Positions 6,789-15,579 of a DNA stretch of 64,000 bases are shown here, piece by piece (position 1 is the stretch's first letter; each line of letters starts with the position of its first letter). The position numbers were made by a program, and so were the translations under genes. Source of the DNA: JBJGXI01 sp045635475 (lineage in GTDB: Bacteria > Bacillota > Bacilli > Bacillales > Amphibacillaceae); the NCBI RefSeq assembly GCF_045635475.1, contig NZ_JBJGXI010000029.1:1-64000 (forward strand), in the 5' to 3' direction. The notes beneath the pieces are model-generated. The model was not told the DNA's origin, did no database searches, and saw only the letters and a list, made by a program, of their open reading frames with translations.

Positions 6789-8834
6789 TTGACTAAAAAT
6801 TATTACGGAGCAGCGCTATACCCTGAACTGTGGGATAGCGAGACAGTGGAGACTGACGTAAAGCATATGAAAGATTTGGGGATGAACCTAGCTCGAATTG
6901 GTGAGTTTGCTTGGTCGACGTTGGAACCTGAAATGGACAATTTTGATATGTCGATGCTAACAAATGCGATTGAACTTTTCCAGCGACATAGTATCGATGT
7001 TATTGTATGTACGCCTACACCAACACCGCCAATTTGGATGACGCATAACCATTCGGAACGGTTACATCATAGTGCTGACCTTATACCACAAAGCCATGGA
7101 TCGCGGCAACACATTTGTACGAACAATCCATTTTTCCGGGAGCGAGCGGCTAAGATTGCCGAGCAAATTGCTTTGGCAGTAAAGGATTATTCAAATGTTA
7201 TTGCGATACAATTGGATAATGAATTTAAGTGTCATGTTGGGCCGTGTTATTGTGCAGGGTGTAAACAATTGTGGCACAGATGGCTTGAGGAAAAGTATCA
7301 AACGATTGATCAGTTAAATAAAGCATGGGGCACAACGATTTGGAGTCAAACCTATTTAAATTTTGATCAAGTTCCGCAACCAGTACAAACGCCATTTTTG
7401 CACAATAGCTCGTTAGTAACCACTTATCAGACATTTTCAATGGAGAAGATTGCTTGTTTTGCTGGTGAGCAAGCCGATATCTTGAGAAAGTACACAGATA
7501 TTCCGGTCACTCACAATACAGGGATGTTTTTTGATGTAGACAATGAGATTTTAGCAAATCACTTGGATTTTATTAGCTTTGATACGTATACGCCTGCGAG
7601 CAATTATGCGGGCTTTATGATGAACAATGATCGCTGGCGCTACATAAAGAACAGTACGTGCCGCTATATGCTTCTGGAAACGAGCACTTCCTATACAGGA
7701 CATTTAGCGGACTACCCGAAAATACATCATACAGGATATGTACCAGCTGAGGCGTTTGCTACCTATGCTAACGGTGCTAGTGCATTTAGCTATTGGTTAT
7801 TTCGTGGTCAACGGACTGGGTGTGAGCAGCCACATGGATCAGTGGTTAGCTCGTGGGGGGAACCGACGATAGGTTATTCGAGTGTGGTCGAGACTGGTAA
7901 TCTTCTAAAACAAATTAATCCAATATTGCAAAGGTCGGAGCCGATTGAACCGAAAGTAGCTATTACTTATTCCGACCGTGCACGTTCTTTTTATGTGACG
8001 GAACCTGGAGAGGGTAATGACTACAAGACACTCGTCAATAACTTTTATCAACATTTATTGGACGTAGGTGTTGAACGAAAGTTGATTCCTGAAGGTCATG
8101 AACTTGATGGTTGTAATGTATTGTTCAGTCCATTTCTCCGTTATATTTCGGATGAATACCTTCTAAATGCAAAGGAATTCGTTGAGAAGGGTGGTGTCTG
8201 GGTCGTCGGTCCTATGGCAGGCGATCGCACAGCAGAGCACACTTGGCACACTACTGGCGGTCTTGGGGAAATAGGAGAATTAGCTGGTGTTAGCCAGATT
8301 ATGCAATTTCCTGCAACCGACAGTGGTCACATTGGAGCAGCTTATGGTCATCAAGCAGAACTCGGCCTGTTAACAAACGTGTTTTCTCCAAATCAGGGAA
8401 CGACTGTCAAAGGGCTTGTTACCGAAGGACAAGCGAAAGATCACGCATTTATTACTGAAAAACAACTAGGAAAAGGAAGAATCATTTTGTTAGGCTCTAT
8501 GCCAGCTGGTGAGGAAGGAAATAAGATGCTACGCGCATTAATAAAAGATGCGACCACAGATGCAGATTTATCTTATAAATTGAATATTGGCCGTGGTATT
8601 GTCGTGATTCCTAGAAGGACTAAGGATGGACGAGTTCAGTTATGGATGGTCAACTTTACTAATGAAAATACTAGCTGGCAGGCTGATAAAAAGTATGTTG
8701 ATCTTCTAACAGAAAAGCAGATTGAAATAGGAGAAAACTATCTCACGCCCTTTTCTTATGCTGTATTGGAAGAGGTAGAACTTAAGAGGAAGATTCCAAT
8801 AGACCAACCAGCGCTAGTAGATGTCTTACTGTAA
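6789..8834 (+). CDS. Beta-galactosidase, glycoside hydrolase family 42
   Basis: A 681-residue GH42 enzyme of usual length with the three-domain plan: TIM barrel (about 1-375), trimerisation domain (about 380-590) and small beta domain. The acid/base is E145 in QLDNEF, and the nucleophile is E297 in MLLETST. Cys110, Cys153, Cys155 and Cys158 match the four-Cys zinc site found in many GH42 enzymes. The start is TTG 6789, with TAGGAGGT six bases upstream. No signal peptide. It would remove terminal beta-galactose from imported galactan or arabinogalactan oligosaccharides, next to the arabinofuranosidase that follows. Confidence 0.95.
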   Translation: MTKNYYGAALYPELWDSETVETDVKHMKDLGMNLARIGEFAWSTLEPEMDNFDMSMLTNAIELFQRHSIDVIVCTPTPTPPIWMTHNHSERLHHSADLIPQSHGSRQHICTNNPFFRERAAKIAEQIALAVKDYSNVIAIQLDNEFKCHVGPCYCAGCKQLWHRWLEEKYQTIDQLNKAWGTTIWSQTYLNFDQVPQPVQTPFLHNSSLVTTYQTFSMEKIACFAGEQADILRKYTDIPVTHNTGMFFDVDNEILANHLDFISFDTYTPASNYAGFMMNNDRWRYIKNSTCRYMLLETSTSYTGHLADYPKIHHTGYVPAEAFATYANGASAFSYWLFRGQRTGCEQPHGSVVSSWGEPTIGYSSVVETGNLLKQINPILQRSEPIEPKVAITYSDRARSFYVTEPGEGNDYKTLVNNFYQHLLDVGVERKLIPEGHELDGCNVLFSPFLRYISDEYLLNAKEFVEKGGVWVVGPMAGDRTAEHTWHTTGGLGEIGELAGVSQIMQFPATDSGHIGAAYGHQAELGLLTNVFSPNQGTTVKGLVTEGQAKDHAFITEKQLGKGRIILLGSMPAGEEGNKMLRALIKDATTDADLSYKLNIGRGIVVIPRRTKDGRVQLWMVNFTNENTSWQADKKYVDLLTEKQIEIGENYLTPFSYAVLEEVELKRKIPIDQPALVDVLL

Positions 8835-8906
8835 TCTATTAAAAATTTTGTGATTTAGCGTTAATAAATTTTAGGAACTTTAGATGAATTAAAAGGAGGA
8901 ACTTAA

Positions 8907-10388
8907 ATGGAAAACAAAATCGTCATCAACACGGACATCAAAAAAGGAACGATTAATAAAAACATTTATGGTCATTTCGCAGAGCACTTAGGTCGGTGTA
9001 TTTACGAAGGACTTTGGGTTGGAGAAGATTCATCGATTCCTAATACGAACGGCATTCGAAATGATGTGCTCGAAGCGCTTAGGCAAATAAACATTCCAGT
9101 CTTGCGTTGGCCAGGTGGATGCTTTGCTGATGAATACCACTGGAAAGATGGTATTGGTCCTCGTGAAGATCGTAAACGTATGATTAACACACACTGGGGA
9201 GGCGTTGTTGAGAACAACCACTTTGGTACCCATGAATTTATGATGTTGTGCGACATGCTGGGAGCAGATCCTTATATTTGCGGTAATGTTGGAAGTGGAA
9301 CTGTTCAAGAAATGTCAGAATGGGTAGAGTACATGACATTCGATGGAGAGTCTCCAATGGCAAATTGGAGACAAGAGAACGGAAGAGAAAAACCGTGGCA
9401 ACTAAAATATTTTGGTGTCGGTAATGAGAACTGGGGGTGTGGCGGTAGTATGCGAGCGGAATACTATGCAGATTTATATCGCCGTTACCAGACGTACGCG
9501 CGTAACTATGGAGATAACAAGCTTTATAAGATTGCCGGTGGGGCAAACTCCTTTGACTATAACTGGACGGAAGTATTAATGCGTGAAGCGGGACGAATGA
9601 TGGATGGATTAAGCGTCCACTATTACACAATACCTGGTGAAAATTGGTCAGAAAAAGGATCCGCTACAAATTTTTCAGAAGATGAGTGGACAAAAACTAT
9701 GCAGAAAACCTTACGCACCGAAGAACTAATTCAAAAGCATAGTACGATAATGGACAAATATGATCCAGACAAACGTGTCGGCTTAATTGTTGATGAATGG
9801 GGAACATGGTTTGACGTAGAGCCAGGCACAAACCCTGGATTTTTATATCAACAAAACACAATTCGTGATGCACTAGTTGCAGGTGTATCATTAAATATCT
9901 TTAATAACCATAGTGATCGGGTACAAATGGCAAATATTGCTCAAACCGTAAATGTACTACAAGCGATGGTACTTACTGAAGGCGAAAAAATGCTTGTAAC
10001 ACCAACATACCACGTATTCGATATGTATAAAGTGCACCAAGATGCTGCTTTACTCTCCATAGAAACAACGTTTCAAAAAGATGATATAAGTAACCTAAAA
10101 AATGTTAATGTGTCAGCATCTAAAAATGACAAAGATCAAACGAATGTGACTTTGTGTAATATGAAACACGATTCTGCAACAAATGTGTCTGTTGAATTAC
10201 GCGGATTAACAAATGGTTCACCTAGCATTAAAGGAACGATTTTGACTAGTGAAAATAAAGGTGATCACAATACGTTTGATCATCCGGATACAGTAAAACC
10301 GGTGAATTTTGAAGATGTTAAAGTCGAAAATAATAGATTAACTGTCACACTTCCACCAATGTCTGTAGTGCTTTTAACTGTAGAGTAA
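8907..10388 (+). CDS. Alpha-L-arabinofuranosidase, glycoside hydrolase family 51
   Basis: A 493-residue intracellular GH51 enzyme. The acid/base is E174 in VGNENWGCGG and the nucleophile is E297 in LIVDEWGTW; NIYGHFAEHLGRCIYEG near the N-terminus is a family hallmark. A TIM barrel is followed by a C-terminal beta domain (about 385-493). The start is ATG 8907, preceded by AAAGGAGGA. It releases terminal alpha-L-arabinofuranose from arabinan or arabinogalactan side chains. No araBAD genes are visible here, so the arabinose must be handled elsewhere in the genome. Confidence 0.95.
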   Translation: MENKIVINTDIKKGTINKNIYGHFAEHLGRCIYEGLWVGEDSSIPNTNGIRNDVLEALRQINIPVLRWPGGCFADEYHWKDGIGPREDRKRMINTHWGGVVENNHFGTHEFMMLCDMLGADPYICGNVGSGTVQEMSEWVEYMTFDGESPMANWRQENGREKPWQLKYFGVGNENWGCGGSMRAEYYADLYRRYQTYARNYGDNKLYKIAGGANSFDYNWTEVLMREAGRMMDGLSVHYYTIPGENWSEKGSATNFSEDEWTKTMQKTLRTEELIQKHSTIMDKYDPDKRVGLIVDEWGTWFDVEPGTNPGFLYQQNTIRDALVAGVSLNIFNNHSDRVQMANIAQTVNVLQAMVLTEGEKMLVTPTYHVFDMYKVHQDAALLSIETTFQKDDISNLKNVNVSASKNDKDQTNVTLCNMKHDSATNVSVELRGLTNGSPSIKGTILTSENKGDHNTFDHPDTVKPVNFEDVKVENNRLTVTLPPMSVVLLTVE

Positions 10389-10400
10389 AGGAGAGTGCTC

Positions 10401-10649
10401 ATGAGCTGTAAAGGCTGTTCCACTTCAGTAATTGTTTCAACACAAGAAATCGAAAAGCTGGTAGAGGAGCAATTATTGTTAGAAGATGATCTCGTTACAG
10501 ATGATCTTTTTAAAGAGCGTCTTGAGCATTGTAAACAGTGTCCATCATTGATGTACGATACAACGTGTGGGCACTGTGGATGCTTTGTTCAATTTAGAGC
10601 GAAACTGGCTTATAAAAGCTGTCCATATCCTGGTGGCGCAAAATGGTAG
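10401..10649 (+). CDS. Small cysteine-rich protein, DUF6171-like
   Basis: An 82-residue protein with nine cysteines, arranged as CKGC near the N-terminus, CKQC in the middle, CGHCGC and a final CPYP. This looks like two or more metal-binding knuckles and fits the DUF6171 family as I recall it. The start is ATG 10401 with AAAGGAGA upstream; an in-frame GTG at 10395 overlaps that site. It starts 12 bp after the GH51 stop, so it is translated with the glycosidases. Function unknown; zinc or iron binding is inferred from the cysteines. Confidence 0.75.
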   Translation: MSCKGCSTSVIVSTQEIEKLVEEQLLLEDDLVTDDLFKERLEHCKQCPSLMYDTTCGHCGCFVQFRAKLAYKSCPYPGGAKW

Positions 10650-10703
10650 TCTCTTAATCAGTAAGTCAAAGTAGTACTTTTAAAAGACAAGGTGGTCTGA
10701 TTC

Positions 10704-12776
10704 ATGAGTAAACATACAATGATGAAACTTAAAGGTGAAGTAGCAGTTAGTTTGCCAGAACCCCTACCATCATCCGTAAAACATGCTTGGAAGATGTTTG
10801 CGAGGGATGCTGAAAAAGTATTGGACAATAGAGCAATTTTGTCCGGTACAGCAGAAGCAGATATTGTTCTAAGGTGGACAACAGTTAGTGATCAGTGCCC
10901 AACGTGGGATGAGGCATTTGCATATCGTTATAAAAAAGGCAGTGAGGGAACCAAGTTACATATTGTTGCCAACGATGAGTTAGGGTTGGTGTATGGATTA
11001 CTGCATTTGAGTGAGCAATATTTAGGCGTTGATCCATTTTGGTTTTGGGCTGATGTGCCTGTAGAGAAGCAGGAGTCAGTCTGGTTGGAGGCTAAGGATT
11101 TTAATTCCAATCAACCAAAAAGCAAGTTTCGCGGTTGGTTTGTAAATGACGAAGTTTGCCTGCTGGGCTGGACGGAGCAATACCCGCCACCTAAAGAAGT
11201 TTGGTACCCTGTATTTGAAGCATTGTTAAGGTGTGGCGGGAACATGGTGATTCCTGGAACAGATTTGCCTAAAGATGGTATCCATATTCCGCTTGCTCAT
11301 GAGATGGGATTGTGGGTAACACATCATCATGCCGAGCCACTTGGGGCTGAGATGTTTCTTCGTGCTTATCCTGGTCGACAAGCTAGTTATTTAAAACATC
11401 CTGAACTGTTTGAAAAGCTATGGATGGATGCCATTCAAAAGCAGAAAGATCAAAAAGTTTTGTGGGTCTTATCCTTCAGAGGACAAGGAGATGAACCATT
11501 TTGGGCGCATGATCCTCAATTTGACACCCCCGAAAAACGCGGTGAAATGATTAGTCACGTGATAAAGAAACAGTACGACATGATCCGTTCGGAAGTAAAT
11601 AACGCGGTTTTTTGTACCGCTTTATATGGGGAAATAGCTGAATTATTTAAAGCAGGCCATATTATTGTGCCAGAGGATGTTATAAAGATATGGGCTGATA
11701 ATGGCTATGGAAAAATGGTCTCAAGAAGACAAGGACTGGAAAATTACCGAATTTCTTCATTACCAGATGCAGCAGATGACGGGAAAAATGGGATTTACTA
11801 TCATGTTACTTTTCATGACTTGCAAGCTTCTAATCATTTGACGATGCTCTCTGTACATCCGCAACTCATCCAAAAGGAATTACAAAAGATTGCAGATGTT
11901 GATGCGATGGATTATCTATTAATTAACTCCGGGAATATTCGACCACACTTATATTTTTTAGACATGCTTCGCGTATTTTGGCAAACGGGCACTGTTGACC
12001 ATAGGACGGTACTAGAGGAATTTGTGAAGCGATTATATGGTACAAGTTCTGAAGATATTATTTCTTTATACTTAAATTATTTTGACCATGCAATAACATA
12101 CGGACCTCATGAAGATGATAAAGCCGGAGATGAATTTTATCATCACCCAGCCAGACGCATCATCGGACATTGGCTTCAAGGGAAAGGCAATGCCACTGCC
12201 AAAAAAATGATATGGGCAACTGGTGACGTACCATTCAGTAAGCAAATTGTTTATTTTTGGAATCAATGTTCATCAGCAATTCGAGGCTGGGAAGGATGGA
12301 TGGAAAAATATGATCAAGTAGCAACCAAATTATCTGATGCACAGGCATCTCGTCTTCAAGATCAATTACGGTTTCACGCAGAATTACATCTAAGCGGTTG
12401 TAAAGGAATGAAGAATTTGTGCGAAGCGTATTTTGAATTCCAACAAGATAAATTTCCACAAGCTTTTGTTAAGGCGTCTCAAAGTATCTGGGATTATCAA
12501 AAGGGTCTAGACGCAATGAAAGGGTCAGAGCATGGAAGATGGGAACACTTTTATCGAGCAGATTGGCTAACGAATGTTAAAAATACAATGTACAACTTGG
12601 ACACTTTACGGCGGTTTATTCGCATGCAAGGAGATAACCCGGAATTTTTCTTGTGGTACAAGGAATATATTATGCCAGAGACGGAGAAATATATTTATTT
12701 AGAAAATACACACCGTAATCCATTATCAGACGATGAATTAGCAAGGATGCTGCAGGAAAAATTTAGAAAGTGCTAG
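10704..12776 (+). CDS. GH115-like glycoside hydrolase (putative alpha-glucuronidase)
   Basis: A 690-residue protein that resembles GH115 in layout. An N-terminal alpha/beta domain with a short segment reading LGLVYGLLHLSEQYLGVDPF (about 92-111) is followed by the barrel opening FRGWFVNDE (about 143-151), then ALLRCGGNMVIPGTD, and GQGDEPFWAHD (about 265-275). GH115 enzymes remove (4-O-methyl)glucuronic acid from xylan or from arabinogalactan side chains. It is shorter than the roughly 800-1000 residues usual for GH115 and lacks a signal peptide, so it may be a divergent or separate subfamily. ATG 10704 follows AAGGTGG. It sits in the operon between GH51 and the acetylesterase. The fold assignment is fairly secure, the substrate is not. 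Confidence 0.7.
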   Translation: MSKHTMMKLKGEVAVSLPEPLPSSVKHAWKMFARDAEKVLDNRAILSGTAEADIVLRWTTVSDQCPTWDEAFAYRYKKGSEGTKLHIVANDELGLVYGLLHLSEQYLGVDPFWFWADVPVEKQESVWLEAKDFNSNQPKSKFRGWFVNDEVCLLGWTEQYPPPKEVWYPVFEALLRCGGNMVIPGTDLPKDGIHIPLAHEMGLWVTHHHAEPLGAEMFLRAYPGRQASYLKHPELFEKLWMDAIQKQKDQKVLWVLSFRGQGDEPFWAHDPQFDTPEKRGEMISHVIKKQYDMIRSEVNNAVFCTALYGEIAELFKAGHIIVPEDVIKIWADNGYGKMVSRRQGLENYRISSLPDAADDGKNGIYYHVTFHDLQASNHLTMLSVHPQLIQKELQKIADVDAMDYLLINSGNIRPHLYFLDMLRVFWQTGTVDHRTVLEEFVKRLYGTSSEDIISLYLNYFDHAITYGPHEDDKAGDEFYHHPARRIIGHWLQGKGNATAKKMIWATGDVPFSKQIVYFWNQCSSAIRGWEGWMEKYDQVATKLSDAQASRLQDQLRFHAELHLSGCKGMKNLCEAYFEFQQDKFPQAFVKASQSIWDYQKGLDAMKGSEHGRWEHFYRADWLTNVKNTMYNLDTLRRFIRMQGDNPEFFLWYKEYIMPETEKYIYLENTHRNPLSDDELARMLQEKFRKC

Positions 12777-12802
12777 TTTGCTTTTCACGAGGAGGGAAAG
12801 TG

Positions 12803-13912
12803 GTGACTGATAAGTACCTGTTTGATTTTGGGAGTGCAGAGGTGTTCCCAGGCTCTAAAAAAGTAACAGATAAAAGTATATATAACGCCAAATCTGGTTT
12901 TGGTTTTAAGAACTCAGAACGCATGTATATGTTAGACAGAGGCGTTCCGAAACCGTTATTAAGGGATTTTTGTATTCCATTGGATAATACATTTTTAGTA
13001 GATGTGCCTAATGGAGTATATACCATCACAGTGTTGCTGGGTGATGCATTAACAGAAACACATACAACAATAAAATACAATGATAACAAAGTATTGATAC
13101 AAGGAGTCAAAACTCCTGCATTTCAGTTTGTGAAAGAGAGTTTTACAGTTAATGTAAATGATGGGCAGATTAGATTGACCTTTACAGGTGGCGCTCCCCG
13201 AATCAATGCACTGGAGGTTGTTCCGGCGATGGATGCTGTTACTATTTTTCTAGCAGGCGATTCTACTGTTACCGATCAATCAATAGAGGGATATCCATTA
13301 TCAGGTTGGGGACAAAGTCTTCCGCAATATATTAAGGCGGATGCAGTTGTTAGTAATCATGCTGTTTCCGGAAGAAGTACCAAAAGTTTTATAGATGAAG
13401 GTCGGCTCGATGCAATCTTAGATCAAATGAAGAAGGGGGATCTATTGTTCATTCAATTTGGACACAATGATCAAAAGCCTGACAAAGCACGTTTCACGGA
13501 GCCTTTCTCATCTTATAAAGAGAACTTAAAAAAATATATAGACGGAGCAAAAGAAAGGCAAGCTATCCCGATACTTATTACACCAGTCCACCGCAGAAAT
13601 TTTGACGAGAATGGGGAGATTATTGATACCCACGGTGATTATATTTTAGCTATGAAGGAACTTGCAAGCGAAGAAAATGTAATATTCGTTGATCTCGCGG
13701 CAAAAAGCAAAGCACTTTTTGAAAAGCTTGGCCCAAAAGATTCAAAAGCGATTTTTATGTGGGGAGTACCAGGAGAGTTTTTAAATTTCTCCAAGGGTAT
13801 TCAAGATAATACGCATTTTCAAGAGTATGGTGCGAATCTCATTGCTGAATTAGTTGTAGAAGGATTAAGGGAGTTGGGGCTTCATTCTTTGAATTTGTAT
13901 TTGAAATCTTAG
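12803..13912 (+). CDS. Rhamnogalacturonan acetylesterase-like SGNH/GDSL hydrolase (CE12 type)
   Basis: A 369-residue esterase with two parts: an N-terminal beta domain (about 1-145, starting YLFDFGSAEVFPG) and an SGNH hydrolase domain. Its blocks are block I GDSTVTD, block II around VSGRSTKSF, block III FGHNDQ and a late HFQEYGA holding the catalytic His. It removes acetyl groups from acetylated pectic oligosaccharides. I choose GTG 12803 because GGAGGG lies six bases upstream; a longer frame from 12770 would overlap the preceding gene and read through that site. There is no signal peptide, so it acts in the cytoplasm. It starts 26 bp after the GH115-like gene. Confidence 0.88.
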   Translation: MTDKYLFDFGSAEVFPGSKKVTDKSIYNAKSGFGFKNSERMYMLDRGVPKPLLRDFCIPLDNTFLVDVPNGVYTITVLLGDALTETHTTIKYNDNKVLIQGVKTPAFQFVKESFTVNVNDGQIRLTFTGGAPRINALEVVPAMDAVTIFLAGDSTVTDQSIEGYPLSGWGQSLPQYIKADAVVSNHAVSGRSTKSFIDEGRLDAILDQMKKGDLLFIQFGHNDQKPDKARFTEPFSSYKENLKKYIDGAKERQAIPILITPVHRRNFDENGEIIDTHGDYILAMKELASEENVIFVDLAAKSKALFEKLGPKDSKAIFMWGVPGEFLNFSKGIQDNTHFQEYGANLIAELVVEGLRELGLHSLNLYLKS

Positions 13913-14040
13913 TTTGATGTGGAAATTTCGATGCTTATACAACGCTAAGAAATTGAAAATATTGTAGGCATTGATACAGATAGATACAAGTTTTATGTTT
14001 AATACCAATGATGTTATTTAGTGCTAATGGAGGTAACCAG

Positions 14041-14817
14041 ATGTTAATTTCACTATATGATCAAAATAAACAATTAAAATCAGTTGATGAAGATAATCCA
14101 ACGATAAAACCATATTTGTTAGAAGGAAACGATCCATTTCCAGTAATCATTGTCTGCCCAGGTGGCGGATATACGAGACGTGCCGATCATGAAGGTGAGC
14201 CAGTGGCAAAGTGGTTGAATGAGATTGGGATTTCAGCAGTTGTCTTAAATTACCGAGTTGCTCCTTACCAATATCCTGCTTCGTTAAAGGATGCACAACG
14301 GGCGATCCGTATGGTTAGAAATTATGCTGATGAGTGGAATATCGATCCTGAGCGTGTAGGGATATTAGGATTTTCTGCAGGAGGACATTTGGCTGCAACC
14401 GCATCTGTTCATTCTCCTGTAGAAAACATGGATGATCACGTTGATCAGCATAGCTGTAAACCTGATTTAACTGTGCTGTGTTATCCGGTCGTTACAATGG
14501 GTCACTATACGCATGAAGGAAGTAAGCACAATTTGTTAGGACAACAGCCTGAATCATCATTAATTGAACAACTTTCCATTGAAAAACAGGTAACTCCAAC
14601 TACCCCTCCAACCTTTATCTGGCATACAGCAGATGACGCTGGGGTACCAGTCGAAAATAGCTTACAGTTGGCTATTGCATTAAGTGAAAATAGGGTTCCG
14701 CATGCACTACACATCTTTGAGAGTGGCGTACACGGATTAGGCCTTGCGGAAGATAGTCTAGAAGTAAAGCGGTGGACAGCACTTTGTGAAACGTGGTTAA
14801 GGAGAAGGGGATTTTAA
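14041..14817 (+). CDS. Alpha/beta hydrolase (acetyl-xylan esterase-like carbohydrate esterase)
   Basis: A 258-residue alpha/beta hydrolase. The oxyanion motif is PGGGYTRR (about 40-47), the nucleophile Ser is in GFSAGGHLA, an acidic residue is in HTADDAGVPVENS and the catalytic His is in SGVHGLGL near the C-terminus. The pattern matches intracellular carbohydrate acetylesterases placed beside glycosidases. ATG 14041 has GGAGGT upstream; an earlier in-frame ATG at 14008 has no good site. It follows the CE12-type gene after 128 bp and precedes a strong terminator, so it ends the operon. Two esterases suggest a heavily acetylated substrate. Confidence 0.88.
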   Translation: MLISLYDQNKQLKSVDEDNPTIKPYLLEGNDPFPVIIVCPGGGYTRRADHEGEPVAKWLNEIGISAVVLNYRVAPYQYPASLKDAQRAIRMVRNYADEWNIDPERVGILGFSAGGHLAATASVHSPVENMDDHVDQHSCKPDLTVLCYPVVTMGHYTHEGSKHNLLGQQPESSLIEQLSIEKQVTPTTPPTFIWHTADDAGVPVENSLQLAIALSENRVPHALHIFESGVHGLGLAEDSLEVKRWTALCETWLRRRGF

Positions 14818-14870
14818 TTAGGGTTAAAAATCGGAATTGTATCTAATATTTAGGGATCCTCTAGTAAAAA

Positions 14871-14914
14871 ATAAAGGAAGTGGGAACTATTTGAAAAATT
14901 CTCACTTCCTTTAT
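14871..14914 (+). terminator. Rho-independent terminator after the polysaccharide operon
   Basis: ATAAAGGAAGTG (14871-14882) pairs perfectly with CACTTCCTTTAT (14903-14914), with A-rich sequence before it and T-rich sequence in the right arm. It lies about 55 bp after the esterase stop. Confidence 0.8.
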
Positions 14915-15579
14915 TCATGTTAGAAAAAAATTTGTGCACAGTTTAGTCGTGCTTGATGATGTATATTTAGTATTAATTAGCCTTGTAGTAATGCAATCAG
15001 GTTTTTTAGTTCTATGTATTACATGAGAAAAACTCACTTTATAAAAGAAGTAAAAGAATAACATAATGATGTCAAAAAAATTGCATAAAGAAAGATAGTT
15101 CGTATGAAATAATGAAAACGCTAACATACATTATCAGTTATTTCAGATAATATTAAATAATATTGCAAAAAGGGGGTTCGATCTATAGAATGTTCCCGAA
15201 TTACTTTATTAAACTCTTGAATGGAAAGGAGGATTGATAACGATAAATGATAAGAATAATCTGAGTTTACTTCGTGTTAATTATTAGAGGTTGTTCAAAA
15301 AGTCCCAATTAATCACAACGATTACTCAAGTAGCCTATCGACGTCGAATATTGGATTCAACCGAAAAATCGTGTCCACACGTAGGTTCTGTCTACGCTCC
15401 GGTCCTCTTTTTCTAGCTTCATCCAATCTTCTCGGTGCTAAAAAACGGAACTTTTTGAACACGCACTATTGGGAGTAAATATTTATTCCTAAACTAAAAT
15501 CTGCTAAATAAAATTCTTCCAAGAATCTACATTAACAATGTCAAATTTGGTTGTGCATGGAGAGGAATGATTAATAGAT
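14915..15579. other. Intergenic region upstream of the GH59 gene
   Basis: This 665-bp stretch has no credible gene. It contains an inverted-repeat element at 15291-15462. The rest is AT-rich and presumably holds the promoter of the GH59 gene, which I cannot place with confidence. Confidence 0.6.
15291..15462. repeat. Inverted-repeat element with TTCAAAAAGT ends
   Basis: GTTCAAAAAGTCC (15293-15305) is matched by GGAACTTTTTGAAC (15447-15460), which is its reverse complement apart from one extra base. The interior is about 140 bp with no ORF. It resembles small MITE-like elements. No clear target duplication was seen. Confidence 0.55.

Noticed and set aside
9238..9630. 130-codon minus-strand frame inside the GH51 gene
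   Set aside because: It is antisense to a clearly coding gene with both catalytic residues in place.
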